Positions 6,828-16,936 of a stretch of 64,000 nucleotides of DNA are shown here, in pieces. The position numbers were made by a program, and so were the translations under genes. Position 1 is the stretch's first letter; each line of letters opens with the position of its first letter. The notes under the pieces are model-generated. The model was not told the DNA's origin, ran no database searches, and saw only the letters and a program-made list of their open reading frames with translations. This DNA is from Flavobacterium sp. AED (lineage in GTDB: Bacteria; Bacteroidota; Bacteroidia; Flavobacteriales; Flavobacteriaceae), in assembly GCF_000812945.1 (NCBI RefSeq), contig NZ_JSYM01000002.1, positions 372,001 to 436,000 on the forward strand, in the 5' to 3' direction.

Positions 6828-9776
6828 ATGAAAAAAACAATTTTAATGTTGTTCCTAGTTTTCTCGTCTATTATTTATGGACAATCTGAAAAAATAAAAA
6901 TTTCAGGGAAATTAGTAGATGAGAATAATCAACCACTGCCTGGGGCCTCTGTACTTGTAAAAGGTACAAATAGTGGAGCCGTTACCGACTTTGAGGGGTC
7001 ATATTCTATACTTGTGGGTAATGCAAGTTCCACGCTGACTTTTACCTATATTGGTTACGACCAAAAAGAAATTGCAGTGGGTAATCAAACTACTGTTAAT
7101 GTAAAACTAACTCCTACTAATAACACTTTAAATGAAGTAGTTGTTGTAGGGTATGGTACACAGAAAAAATCGGATGTGACAGGGTCTGTTACTTCTTTAT
7201 CAAAAGAGCGACTTTCTCAACTTCCCGTTACTAATGTGCTACAATCTGTACAAGGGGCAGTTGCCGGAGTAACTGTAACACAGAGTTCATCTGCTCCTGG
7301 AAGTGGAACTTCTGCTCAAATTCGTGGGGCGAGTTCAATTAGTGCTTCTACAGGGCCTTTTATCGTTTTGGATGGTATGCCATTTAGTACTACAGGTGGA
7401 TCTTTAAATGATATTAATCCTAATGATATTGAATCATTGGAAATATTGAAAGATGCTTCGGCAGTAGCAATTTATGGAACCAGAGGTGCAAATGGTGTTA
7501 TTTTGATTACTACTAAAAAAGGAAAATCAGGAAAACCAGTAATAAAATTCAACACTTATACAGGTATTGAACAGTTCTCTAATCGAATAAATCCTATGGG
7601 GCCTGCTGAATATGTGCAAAAATATGCAGACTGGAAGACACAGTCAGGATCTAGGGATACGAATGTTTTACCGAATCTTTTTGAGCAACAAAACTATGCA
7701 AATGGTGTAGTTACTGATTGGATTGATCAGGTGGATCAACTAGGGAAAATCCAAAATTATAATGTAAGTATCTCTGGAGGTAGCGAAAGTGTTAAGTACT
7801 ATATTTCAGGGGATTTATTGGAGCAAAAAGGAGTTTTGAAAGGGTATAATTTTCAACGTGGAAGTCTTCGATCAAATATTAATGCAAAAATAACCCCTTA
7901 TTTAGATGGAGGAGTAAATTTATTTTTGACAAATAATAATTATGATGGAGGTCATACTAATTTAACGTTGGCAGGCAGAATGAGTCCTTATGGTAGTCTT
8001 TATGATGCAAATGGAGATTATGAAGTGTATCCAATGTTTGGAGAATTGGTATTCAGAAGCCCAATGGCTAGGTTGAATAGCCCACGTAACGACAGAAATC
8101 AAAATATTACAGCGAATGCTTTTTTTGATTTAACTCCGGATTTTTTACCGGGTTTTAAATACAAATTAAATGTAGGTTATACTTTGGTTCCGTCTCAGTT
8201 TCAAAGTTATTTAGGCAGAGATACAGGAGATTTATTAGGTACTGCTCTTGTAGCAAATAGCGAAACCAGAAGTATGACTGTTGAGAATATATTTAATTAC
8301 AACAAAAGCTGGAAAAATCATACTGTAGGGGTAACTGGACTTTATAGTGCACAACAAACTGATTTCTTTTCGTCTACTACATCTGCGTCAGGATTTATTA
8401 ATGACCAGTTGTCTTTCAATAACCTTTCGACAGCTTCTTCTACGTCTGCAAGTTCTCAGGGATATAAGTCAAATCTATTGTCACAAATGTTACGATTAAA
8501 TTACTCCTATGCCAGTAAGTATCTTTTTACGGCTACAGCAAGGAGAGATGGTTACTCCGCTTTTGGATCTAATTCTTCAAAATATGGTTTGTTCCCTTCG
8601 GTAGCATTGGGTTGGAATATCTCGAAAGAAAAGTTTTTAGAAAATTCGGATTTCGTTAGTAATTTGAAATTAAGAGCTTCTTATGGACTTTCAGGAAATC
8701 AGGCAATTAATCCAAACGTGACTTCATCAACTGCCAGTACTGTGAGATTGCCTTTCAATGGTGTTAGTACTGTAGGTGTTGTGGCTAATGTATTGGGTAA
8801 TAAAGATCTTACTTGGGAAAGTACCCTTGGGACTAATGTTGGGGTAGATTTTGAATTGTTCAACAAAAGGATTTCCGGTACTATTGATGCCTACAGTACA
8901 GATACCAAAGATTTATTGTTGTTACGTGCTATACCAGTTATAACAGGTTATAGTCAGGTATTACAAAATTTGGGAGAGGTATCTAATAAAGGGTTGGAGA
9001 TTTCGCTAAAAACTACGGTTCTTAATAAAGGAAATTTTAGATGGGAAGCCAGCGCCAATTTTGCGACTAATAAAAACAAAATTGTTGATTTATACGGCGA
9101 TAAAAAAGATGACATTGGTAATAGATGGTTCATAGGTAAACCAATAGGTGTGGTGTATGATTACAAACAAGTAGGAGTATGGCAGGTAGGAGAAGACCCA
9201 TCAGGAGTAGATCCTTCAGCTAAACCGGGAGATTTAAAATTTGCGGATACAGATAAAAGCGGAACGATTACTCCGGCGGATAGAGTTGTTTTAGGCCAGA
9301 CTGCTCCAAAATGGACAGGAGGGATTACCAATACGTTCCATTATAAAGATTTCCATTTAAATGTTTTCATACAAACAGCACAAGGAATGACTAAAAGCAA
9401 TAACGTGTTGGATTACAGAGATTATGGAGGCAGACAAAATTTACCTGCGGGAGTTGGATATTGGACAGCAGCAAATCAAAATAATACAAGACCTTCACTT
9501 GCTTATACCAATTCAAGAGACTATAATTATCCAAAAGATGCCAGTTATACCAGGCTAAAAGATGTAACGCTAAGTTATGTAGCCAATGCCAAAGTACTTG
9601 ATAAATTACATTTAGGAGGGTTAACGATATATATGAGTGGCAGAAACTTGGTAACCTGGACCAAATGGTTTGGATGGGATCCAGAGGCTGATTTTGATAA
9701 AGGTCAAGCATTAGACACGAATAGTTATCCTTTGACTTCTGTGTTTACAATTGGTACTAATATCACTCTAAAATAA
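6828..9776 (+). CDS. SusC-like TonB-dependent outer-membrane receptor (PUL 1)
   Basis: Outer-membrane importer for an oligosaccharide, energised by TonB. The 982-residue protein has a signal peptide (MKKTILMLFLVFSSIIYGQ), a carboxypeptidase-regulatory-like beta domain at about 25-105 (SGKLVDENNQPLPGASVLVKG), then NEVVVVGYGTQKKSDVTGSV leading into the plug, the conserved EILKDASAVAIYGTRGANGV block, and a C-terminal beta barrel. It is followed after 25 bp by its SusD partner. The upstream promoter and twin operator-like sites suggest substrate-controlled expression. Clustering with beta-glucuronidase and uronate genes points to a glucuronic-acid-containing glycan; the exact glycan is unknown. 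Confidence 0.95.
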   Translation: MKKTILMLFLVFSSIIYGQSEKIKISGKLVDENNQPLPGASVLVKGTNSGAVTDFEGSYSILVGNASSTLTFTYIGYDQKEIAVGNQTTVNVKLTPTNNTLNEVVVVGYGTQKKSDVTGSVTSLSKERLSQLPVTNVLQSVQGAVAGVTVTQSSSAPGSGTSAQIRGASSISASTGPFIVLDGMPFSTTGGSLNDINPNDIESLEILKDASAVAIYGTRGANGVILITTKKGKSGKPVIKFNTYTGIEQFSNRINPMGPAEYVQKYADWKTQSGSRDTNVLPNLFEQQNYANGVVTDWIDQVDQLGKIQNYNVSISGGSESVKYYISGDLLEQKGVLKGYNFQRGSLRSNINAKITPYLDGGVNLFLTNNNYDGGHTNLTLAGRMSPYGSLYDANGDYEVYPMFGELVFRSPMARLNSPRNDRNQNITANAFFDLTPDFLPGFKYKLNVGYTLVPSQFQSYLGRDTGDLLGTALVANSETRSMTVENIFNYNKSWKNHTVGVTGLYSAQQTDFFSSTTSASGFINDQLSFNNLSTASSTSASSQGYKSNLLSQMLRLNYSYASKYLFTATARRDGYSAFGSNSSKYGLFPSVALGWNISKEKFLENSDFVSNLKLRASYGLSGNQAINPNVTSSTASTVRLPFNGVSTVGVVANVLGNKDLTWESTLGTNVGVDFELFNKRISGTIDAYSTDTKDLLLLRAIPVITGYSQVLQNLGEVSNKGLEISLKTTVLNKGNFRWEASANFATNKNKIVDLYGDKKDDIGNRWFIGKPIGVVYDYKQVGVWQVGEDPSGVDPSAKPGDLKFADTDKSGTITPADRVVLGQTAPKWTGGITNTFHYKDFHLNVFIQTAQGMTKSNNVLDYRDYGGRQNLPAGVGYWTAANQNNTRPSLAYTNSRDYNYPKDASYTRLKDVTLSYVANAKVLDKLHLGGLTIYMSGRNLVTWTKWFGWDPEADFDKGQALDTNSYPLTSVFTIGTNITLK

Positions 9777-9801
9777 GTAATAACTTTTAATAACTTTTAA
9801 A

Positions 9802-11454
9802 ATGAAAAATAAAATATATATGGTTAGTCTTCTGATTGTAATGGGAGTTAGCTCTTGTCAGAATGATTATTTAGATGAAAAATTATATTCAAGTTATAAT
9901 CCTGCAGAACTCAATGATGAGTTGGGATTAAATGCGGCTCTGGTTGGTTTGCAAAACCAATATTCTGCCTGGCACACATTTATATCTCTACCTAATGCAA
10001 CCGGTCAAGGCTGGTTAGCCTGCTGGCAAATAGGTACTGATGTTGCTTATAATAAAGCTCCTGCTGATATGGACCCATGGGCTGTTCCTTTTACTAATTA
10101 TGCGAATCTTACTTCTACAGATCCGGCAGTATTGTATGCATGGAAATGGGCTTATAAAATTATTAATAATTCAAATTCAATTATTGCAGCTGTTGATAAT
10201 CCTAAAACTATTTTGGCCCAGCCTACTAAAGATAAAATAGCAGCAGAGGCTAAGTTTTACAGAGGATTGGCTTATAATACGCTGGTAACTCTTTTTGGGA
10301 AAGTACCGTTGATTACCGTTCCGGTTAGTGGACCAAAGACTGATTTTGTACGAGCAGAGCTAACTGATTTGAACAAACTCATTGTAGATGATTTAGTATT
10401 TGCAAAAACAAATTTACCTACTGTCAATAATGTTAGCAGTAATGTAAAAGGAAAAATGTATTCAAGAGCTCATTCAGCAATGGCTTCCCAAGTATTAGCA
10501 GAAGCTTATCTTAGGATGGGAAAAAATGATCTTGCTGAGGCAGCCTGTGATGCGATTATAAATAGTGGTGATTTTAGTTTGATAAACCAAAGATATGGTA
10601 GCAAAGCAAATCAGCCTGGAGATGCATTTGCCGATATGTTTATCTATGGTAACCAAAGAAGATCTCAAGGAAACAAAGAAGCAATCTGGGTATTAGAGAT
10701 TGAAAACCCATCGTCAGTAGTAGGGGGTACAGGATCAAATTTGCCTGTAGGAGCAGTCGATGAAATAGGATCTCCACAACACCGAAGAGTTTGGGGATCT
10801 CGTTACCACCAACAAAAAGGGATGTTGCTTTGTGATTCTTTAGGAGGAAGAGGAATCAGCAGGATTGCCTTGACGGATTGGGTATTGAACAGTCTTTATG
10901 CACCTGGTGATATGAGAAATTCAAAATACAATCTAAGAAGAGATTATTATTATAACGACCCGACATTTGCAAAGTTTGGACAAAAAGTAGATATCAATGA
11001 TCCATCAGTGAATACAGAGCGATTAATTGTGCCTCAAACAAATAAGTGGAATCAATTTGATCCTAAGGATCCTTTTGGATCAGCTATGATAAAAGATATC
11101 ATTATCATGCGATTGGGAGAGACTTACTTGCTAAAAGCAGAAGCTCAGTTTAAACAAGGAAAACTTCCTGAAGCAGCCACAACAATCAATATTTTGAGAA
11201 GCCGTGCGAATGCCGCTCCAGTTACTGCTGCCGATATTACGATAGATTTTATTCTTGATGAAAGAGCACGAGAACTTCTGGCTGAAGAAAATCGTAGAAT
11301 GACTTTGATGCGTACCGGTCAACTTGTAAATAGAGTAAGTGGGAGAGGTCAAAAAATTACGGGAATTAGTGCCACTAATTTATTATTGCCGATTCCTCAA
11401 ACGGAAATTGATTTGAATAAAGATGCCGTTTTAGATCAAAATTCTGGATACTAA
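9802..11454 (+). CDS. SusD/RagB-family surface glycan-binding lipoprotein (PUL 1)
   Basis: Lipoprotein that caps the SusC channel and binds the glycan at the cell surface. Signal peptide with lipobox VSSCQ (Cys at about 19), followed by NDYLDEKLYSS, the usual RagB/SusD N-terminus; the AEAKFYRGLAYNTLVTLFGKVPL block and ILDERARELLAEENRRMTLMRTGQL near the C-terminus are family hallmarks. 550 residues, normal length. It is paired with the SusC gene upstream and followed by a strong stem-loop before the next gene. Confidence 0.95.
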   Translation: MKNKIYMVSLLIVMGVSSCQNDYLDEKLYSSYNPAELNDELGLNAALVGLQNQYSAWHTFISLPNATGQGWLACWQIGTDVAYNKAPADMDPWAVPFTNYANLTSTDPAVLYAWKWAYKIINNSNSIIAAVDNPKTILAQPTKDKIAAEAKFYRGLAYNTLVTLFGKVPLITVPVSGPKTDFVRAELTDLNKLIVDDLVFAKTNLPTVNNVSSNVKGKMYSRAHSAMASQVLAEAYLRMGKNDLAEAACDAIINSGDFSLINQRYGSKANQPGDAFADMFIYGNQRRSQGNKEAIWVLEIENPSSVVGGTGSNLPVGAVDEIGSPQHRRVWGSRYHQQKGMLLCDSLGGRGISRIALTDWVLNSLYAPGDMRNSKYNLRRDYYYNDPTFAKFGQKVDINDPSVNTERLIVPQTNKWNQFDPKDPFGSAMIKDIIIMRLGETYLLKAEAQFKQGKLPEAATTINILRSRANAAPVTAADITIDFILDERARELLAEENRRMTLMRTGQLVNRVSGRGQKITGISATNLLLPIPQTEIDLNKDAVLDQNSGY

Positions 11455-11467
11455 AAGTTATTTAATT

Positions 11468-11498
11468 AAAACGAAACAGTTTATAGCTGTTTCGTTTT
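11468..11498. terminator. Stem-loop after susD (PUL 1)
   Basis: Perfect 12-bp stem AAAACGAAACAG / CTGTTTCGTTTT with a seven-base loop, 14 bp after the susD stop and 22 bp before the SDR start. It is probably a partial terminator or mRNA-processing/stabilising element that lets susCD mRNA exceed that of the downstream enzymes. Confidence 0.65.
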
Positions 11499-11519
11499 AA
11501 TTATCAAAAATCTAATAAA

Positions 11520-12341
11520 ATGATTAAAAAAAATATTTTTTCGCTTGACAATAAAGTGATTGTTGTTACAGGAGGTACGGGAGTTTTGGGAGGGCACTTT
11601 GTAAATGCAATTGTTCAAGCCGGAGGTATAGTAATTATATTGGGATTAAATGAAGAAAGAGGAAATGCTCAAGCTGAAGAAATAAAGCTAAATGGTGGAG
11701 AAGCTATATTTTTAAAGGTTAATGTGTTAGACGAATGGCAACTAGTGAGAGCAAAAGAAAGAATAATTCAAAAATACGGTAAGATTGACGGTCTAGTTAA
11801 CGCAGCAGGAGGTAATGTCCCGGAAGGGATCCTAAATCCAGACGATGATGTTTTCAATTTGAATATTGATGGGATGAAGGAAGCTATGGAACTTAATTTG
11901 TGGGGCACTATTATACCGAATCAAGTTTTTGGACCTGCTCTGGCTAAGACTGGAAATGGCGCTATTGTCAATATATCCTCAGTAGGTTCTAAAAGAGCTT
12001 TAACTAGGGTTTTGGGATATAGTATGGGTAAGGCATCTATAGATTACTATACGAAATGGTTTGCGGTTGAGATGGCTAATAGATATGGAGATACTATCAG
12101 GATAAATTCCATAGCGCCGGGATTCTTTTTGTCGGAACAAAATCGTTCCTTACTAACTAATCCTGATGGGTCTTATACCAGTAGAGCGGATTCAATTTTA
12201 AGGCAAACACCATTTAAGCGTTTTGGGAAACCGGAAGAATTATCTGGAGCTTTGGTATGGTTGTTAAGTGATGCCTCTAAATTCGTAACCGGAATGGATA
12301 TTGGTGTTGACGGAGGATTTACAATTAATAGCGGTGTGTAA
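11520..12341 (+). CDS. SDR family oxidoreductase, paralogue of the uronate-operon SDR
   Basis: 273 residues with TGGTGVLGG (17-25), NAAGGN (94-99), the catalytic serine near 153 and YxxxK at Y167/K171, APGFF and GVDGGF at the end. Long blocks align with the SDR at 1114-1926 (NAAGGN-P, GTxxPxQVF, YGxxxRxNxIAPGFFxxEQNRxLL), so the two are paralogues. Probable role: a second D-mannonate/fructuronate oxidoreductase co-induced with the glucuronidase, or an enzyme for a related uronate. No signal peptide, so cytosolic. Confidence 0.8.
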   Translation: MIKKNIFSLDNKVIVVTGGTGVLGGHFVNAIVQAGGIVIILGLNEERGNAQAEEIKLNGGEAIFLKVNVLDEWQLVRAKERIIQKYGKIDGLVNAAGGNVPEGILNPDDDVFNLNIDGMKEAMELNLWGTIIPNQVFGPALAKTGNGAIVNISSVGSKRALTRVLGYSMGKASIDYYTKWFAVEMANRYGDTIRINSIAPGFFLSEQNRSLLTNPDGSYTSRADSILRQTPFKRFGKPEELSGALVWLLSDASKFVTGMDIGVDGGFTINSGV

Positions 12342-12387
12342 AACAATAAAATGAACAATTATTAAATTAATAAAAATTAAATTATTT

Positions 12388-14268
12388 ATGAAAAATAAAA
12401 TTTTGATAGCAGCGATTCTGTTTGTCTCGTTCATTAAGGCGGTAGGCCAGGATTTTAAAACAGCAGAAACTAAAGATATTGCTTTATTTCCGCAACAAAA
12501 TGAGTTCAGAAATAAAGAGAATCTTTCCGGTATTTGGAAATTTCAGAAAGATTCACTCGATGTTGGTGAAGCTCAAAATTGGAAGAATGGTTTGCCTAAT
12601 ACCCGTTCGATAGCGGTTCCGGGAAGCTGGAATGATCAGTTTACGGATAGTAGAGATTATCTAGGGACTGCTTGGTACGAAAAAGAAATATTTATACCTA
12701 GTTCTTGGAAAGGTCAAAAAATTTATGTTAGAATTGGTTCTGCTAATTATGCTTCTAAAGTGTATCTCAATGGAAAACCGGTAGGCGCACATGAAGGAGG
12801 AAATTTGCCCTTTGCTTTTGACATATCTGCACTTATAAATTGGAATGTAGCCAACAGAATAACAATTCAATTGGAAAACATACTAAAACCAACGCGTGTT
12901 CCCACTGGTGGGGGTGTAGCTGGAGGAATGTTCTCGAGTAATCCAAAAGCTAATTTTGACTTCTTCCCGTATGCAGGTTTACAGCGTGATGTATTGTTAT
13001 ATAGCGTTCAGTCTGCTGCTAATATTAAAGATTTAACGGTAGTAACTGGATTTGAAAACACTACTGGTTCCGTTAATCTAAAAGTAGAGACTGAAGGAAA
13101 AGCGACCAAAGGAAAAGTTACTATTTCTGGAAATAACAAAGTATACGAATCAGAATTTGATTTAAAAGGCAACACTGCAAATGTGCTTGTTAAAATTCCT
13201 GAGGTGAGACTATGGTCAATAGAAGATCCATTTCTTTATAAAGTCTCCGTTAGTATCAGTGATGCCAGTCGTATAATAGATACTTATGAATTGGAAACAG
13301 GGGTAAGAACTATTTCGACGAATGATAAACAAATACTTTTAAATGGAAAACCAGTATTCCTAAAAGGATTTGGAAAACATGAAGATTTTCCTGTTTTTGG
13401 AAGAGCTACGGCAAACCCAGTAATTATAAAAGATTATTCTTTGTTGAAATGGGTAGGCGCTAACTCTTACAGAACATCACATTATCCATACGATGAAGAA
13501 TATATGAATATGGCCGATAGAGAAGGGATATTAATCATCAATGAAATTCCAGCAGTTGGTTTATATTTCCATGGGGACAAGGAAGAATTAAAATTGAGAC
13601 AAATTGCCTGTAAAAAGTATATTGAGGAATTGATTACCAGAGACAAAAATCATCCGTCAGTAGTGATGTGGAGTGTTGCTAATGAACCTTTTCCAGAAGG
13701 TATTAATTTATCTCCTAACGATGTAAAAAAAGCAGATCCACAATCAGTAGTTTTGTTTAAAGAATTGTTTGACCTTGTAAAAAAATTAGATCCTACGAGA
13801 CTAAAAACACTTGTTGGAGTAATGGGTGGACCAGTAGAATGGTTGGCATTATCAGATGTAGTATGTATTAATCGCTATTGGGGCTGGTATACGAATCAAG
13901 GTGATATTAAAACCGGAGCTAAAATGCTTAGCGACGAGTTAGATGATTTATACAGTAAATTGAAAAAACCAATCGTTATTACTGAGTTTGGAGCAGACAC
14001 CTTTCCAGGAATGCATGCAGATCAGGCAGAGATGTTTACCGAGGAATATCAAGTACAATTTATTAAGGCTTATCTTGATGTAGCCGATACAAAAGATTTT
14101 GTGGCAGGTATGCATGTATGGGCTTTTGCTGATTTTAAAACAGGACAATCGGTTATACGATTTGGAGGGATGAATTATAAAGGAGTGTTCACAAGAGACA
14201 GAAAACCCAAAATGGCAGCTCATTATTTAAGAGAAAGATGGACTAAAAAGCCGGAAGATAAAAAATAA
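12388..14268 (+). CDS. Beta-glucuronidase, glycoside hydrolase family 2, secreted
   Basis: Releases D-glucuronic acid from beta-glucuronides, probably in the periplasm. Signal peptide MKNKILIAAILFVSFIKAVGQ; then a GH2 sugar-binding jelly-roll (about 40-205), an immunoglobulin-like domain (about 210-305) and a TIM barrel (about 310-620). The acid/base E433 lies in MWSVANEP and the nucleophile E533 in VITEFGADT. At 626 residues it is about the size of UidA-type enzymes plus a signal peptide. It follows the SDR by 46 bp and supplies the substrate of the uronate operon. Beta-galactosidase activity is less likely, given the sequence and the context. Confidence 0.9.
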   Translation: MKNKILIAAILFVSFIKAVGQDFKTAETKDIALFPQQNEFRNKENLSGIWKFQKDSLDVGEAQNWKNGLPNTRSIAVPGSWNDQFTDSRDYLGTAWYEKEIFIPSSWKGQKIYVRIGSANYASKVYLNGKPVGAHEGGNLPFAFDISALINWNVANRITIQLENILKPTRVPTGGGVAGGMFSSNPKANFDFFPYAGLQRDVLLYSVQSAANIKDLTVVTGFENTTGSVNLKVETEGKATKGKVTISGNNKVYESEFDLKGNTANVLVKIPEVRLWSIEDPFLYKVSVSISDASRIIDTYELETGVRTISTNDKQILLNGKPVFLKGFGKHEDFPVFGRATANPVIIKDYSLLKWVGANSYRTSHYPYDEEYMNMADREGILIINEIPAVGLYFHGDKEELKLRQIACKKYIEELITRDKNHPSVVMWSVANEPFPEGINLSPNDVKKADPQSVVLFKELFDLVKKLDPTRLKTLVGVMGGPVEWLALSDVVCINRYWGWYTNQGDIKTGAKMLSDELDDLYSKLKKPIVITEFGADTFPGMHADQAEMFTEEYQVQFIKAYLDVADTKDFVAGMHVWAFADFKTGQSVIRFGGMNYKGVFTRDRKPKMAAHYLRERWTKKPEDKK

Positions 14269-14687
14269 CAGGGATGTAAATTTAATATGCTTATCCGCAA
14301 TGTTACCTAGCAATAAAAAATAGCACACAGATTATACAGATTAAACGAATTAGCACAAATTTTTTTGATTATTTTTATTTAAAATTGGTGATAATTCGTG
14401 GCTAAAAAAAAATAGGTGTTATTGCGGACAAGCAATAAATTTAAAAACGATCTTATAAAATATGCCCTGTAACCCTTAATATTATATTGGTTCTTCTGGT
14501 TTTTTTGTGAAAATAAAATCATTTTTATGCTTTAATAACACATGCCTATAAATTCCTAACATGTTAAAAAAAAGATACTACACTAAAAATGTTTCACATC
14601 ATTTCCGGTAGAACCATTATATTAAAAGATTGAAATTAAAACAGTATTTCAATTTTGTTAAAGACATTAATTTCATAAAATACGATT
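14269..14687. other. Gene-free intergenic region before the PUL 1 GH3 gene
   Basis: 419 bp without a credible gene. It holds family A repeat copy 3 (14289-14433) and a small perfect 8-bp inverted repeat, ATTGAAAT / ATTTCAAT (14629-14653), shortly upstream of the GH3 gene. No convincing promoter box was found. Confidence 0.7.
14289..14433. repeat. Nested palindromic repeat, family A, copy 3 (degenerate inner arms)
   Basis: Outer arms GCTTATCCGCAATGTTACCT (14289-14308) and the complement of 14414-14433 match at 16 of 20 bases. The right inner end ATAATTCGTGGCT is recognisable; the left inner arm has decayed to AGCACACAGATTATACAGATT. Confidence 0.65.
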
Positions 14688-16697
14688 ATGACTAATTATC
14701 ACACAAACATTACGAGAATTTTATCCTTTACTTTGGTTTCTTTTGTCACTTTTGCTCAAAGTCCTGTGCAACCAAAATTAGGAAACCAAGGGGTTCAAAT
14801 CATTAAATCACAAGGGTATGAATTTAAAGATTTGAATAAAAACGGGAAACTGGATAAATATGAAGATTGGCGTTTACCAAATGAAACCAGAGTTAAAGAT
14901 TTGATTTCTCAAATGACTTTGGAAGAAAAAATTGGTTTTATGCTAATCAGTACCACAAGAATGGAAGGTGATTACGCATTTCAACAAGATGCTCCAAAAG
15001 CAGAAATAAAAAGTGGATTTAATGAAGAGGACTTGGTTCAAAACATTAATATGTTTTCCAAAAAACCATTACCAGTGCCAGTAATGTCAGCTGTAGGGAC
15101 TACCAAGGCAGTAACGCAATATAACCTTAGGCATTTTATTCTTAGAGCTAATACTAGCGCAAAAAACATGGCGGAATGGAGTAATAATCTGCAACGACTA
15201 TGTGAATCTTCAAGATTGGGAATTCCGGCTATAGTTGCTTCAAATCCAAGAAACAACATTACTGTGGATGCCTCTGTAGGTCTAAGTGTAGGAACCACAA
15301 TTTTTTCAAAATGGCCTGGAGAATTGGGACTTGCTGCCATGCGGGATTTAGAATTGACAAGAGAGTTTGCAGATATTGCGAGACAAGAATGGGCTGCGGT
15401 TGGTCTTCGTAAAGGATATATGTATATGGCTGATCTTGCTACTGAGCCACGCTGGCAAAGAGTAGAAGGAACCTTTGGTGAAAATGCTGATTTGGCAGCT
15501 TCAATGATACGAGAAATAACGTTAGGTTTTCAAAAGAATAAATTAGAAACAGGTTCTGTAGCCTTGACGATAAAGCATTTTCCAGGAGGAGGCCCACAAG
15601 TAGACGGCCAAGACCCTCATTTTGTTTGGGGGCAAGATCAACATTATCCGGGGAATATGTTTGAATATCATTTAAAACCTTTTCAGGCGGCTATTGATGC
15701 GGGTACTTCCGCGATTATGCCTTATTATGCAAAGCCTATCAATACAAAATATGAAGCGGTTGCTTTTGCTTATAATAAAGCTATTATTAGTAATCTTTTA
15801 AGAGTTAAAATGGGCTTCAAAGGGATTATCAATTCGGATACTGGACCTATAGAAATGATGCCTTGGGGTGTGGAGAATTTAAGTGTTTTAGAGCGTTATC
15901 AAAAAGCAATTGATTGTGGTGTAGATCTATTTTCAGGTACGGGAGATCCTACTTTATTGTTAGAGACTGTTAAAAAGGGTATGGTTACTGAATCAAGAAT
16001 CAATCAATCAATAGAAAGGCTTTTAACTGAAAAATTTGAATTGGGTTTATTTGAAAATCCGTATGTTGATGTTTCTTATGCCGAAAAAACCGTTGGAAAC
16101 AGTGAATTTCAGAAGAAAGGAGATCTTGCCTTTAGAAAGTCTATTGTATTATTAAGAAATAATGCAAAATTACTGCCAATTAAAAAAGACACTAAAGTAT
16201 ATTTAGAATCACTATATAATAATAGTAAAACAAACATTCCTGTTTTAGCTAGTCTGGCTAATGAATTGGGTATTGAATTTGTCAAAGATAAAAAAGATGC
16301 TGATTTGGTTGTCCTATGGCTTACACCTACTGCTGGCAGTCTTTTTAGTAGTACTGGTGGTGAAATAAAATTACAATTATCAGATAATAAAATTGATGTC
16401 CCGTATATCAATGAAGTTTCTTCCAGCAAACCTACAGTAGTCGTTATAAATTATTCGAATCCATGGGTGATTGATGAAATCGACACTAAAAATTTACAAA
16501 CTGTATTGGCTACTTTTGGAACTTCTTCAGATGCCTTATTGGATGTTTTAACGGGGAAATATAATCCAACCGGAAAAATGCCTTTTACTACTCCAATATC
16601 GCGTCAGGCTGTATTGGATAATCAATCTGATGTCCCAGGATATTTAAAACCAAATGGTTACGCATTATTTAAGTTTAATGAAGGGTTAGGGTATTAA
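14688..16697 (+). CDS. Glycoside hydrolase family 3 beta-glycosidase, secreted (PUL 1)
   Basis: 669 residues. Signal peptide (about 1-24, ending TFAQ), then an acidic EF-hand-like segment DLNKNGKLDKYED (48-60), then the GH3 N-terminal domain starting SQMTLEEKIGFML. KHFPGGGPQVDGQDPHF is the KHF substrate-binding region, and the nucleophile is D384 in INSDTGP. The GH3 C-terminal alpha/beta domain follows and the protein ends at EGLGY, so it lacks the fibronectin-III-like domain of longer GH3 enzymes such as the one at 35635-37935. Specificity (beta-glucosidase, beta-xylosidase or other exo-activity) cannot be fixed from sequence. It probably belongs to PUL 1, although a repeat-bearing 419-bp gap separates them. 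Confidence 0.87.
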   Translation: MTNYHTNITRILSFTLVSFVTFAQSPVQPKLGNQGVQIIKSQGYEFKDLNKNGKLDKYEDWRLPNETRVKDLISQMTLEEKIGFMLISTTRMEGDYAFQQDAPKAEIKSGFNEEDLVQNINMFSKKPLPVPVMSAVGTTKAVTQYNLRHFILRANTSAKNMAEWSNNLQRLCESSRLGIPAIVASNPRNNITVDASVGLSVGTTIFSKWPGELGLAAMRDLELTREFADIARQEWAAVGLRKGYMYMADLATEPRWQRVEGTFGENADLAASMIREITLGFQKNKLETGSVALTIKHFPGGGPQVDGQDPHFVWGQDQHYPGNMFEYHLKPFQAAIDAGTSAIMPYYAKPINTKYEAVAFAYNKAIISNLLRVKMGFKGIINSDTGPIEMMPWGVENLSVLERYQKAIDCGVDLFSGTGDPTLLLETVKKGMVTESRINQSIERLLTEKFELGLFENPYVDVSYAEKTVGNSEFQKKGDLAFRKSIVLLRNNAKLLPIKKDTKVYLESLYNNSKTNIPVLASLANELGIEFVKDKKDADLVVLWLTPTAGSLFSSTGGEIKLQLSDNKIDVPYINEVSSSKPTVVVINYSNPWVIDEIDTKNLQTVLATFGTSSDALLDVLTGKYNPTGKMPFTTPISRQAVLDNQSDVPGYLKPNGYALFKFNEGLGY

Positions 16698-16835
16698 TCT
16701 TTGTATTATTAGAAAATGAAAATTTATACCCGTCATTAAATAGGTTTGAGAATAAGAATAAGGTTTGTATAAATAGGTTAAACTAATAGAAAGGTTAAAA
16801 TTGATGTTTGGTTTGGTTTTATGTTTTGTTAGTAT

Positions 16836-16866
16836 AAAAGCGGTTTTTTAAGCCGCTTTTATTTTT
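16836..16866 (+). terminator. Rho-independent terminator after GH3
   Basis: Stem AAAAGCGG / CCGCTTTT followed by ATTTTTT, about 140 bp after the GH3 stop and before fbp. Confidence 0.8.
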
Positions 16867-16936
16867 TACGGTTAGACCTAATATAGAAAAGCCAGACTAC
16901 TAATTGTTAATAAAAAAGGTCATAAAGACTTATAAA

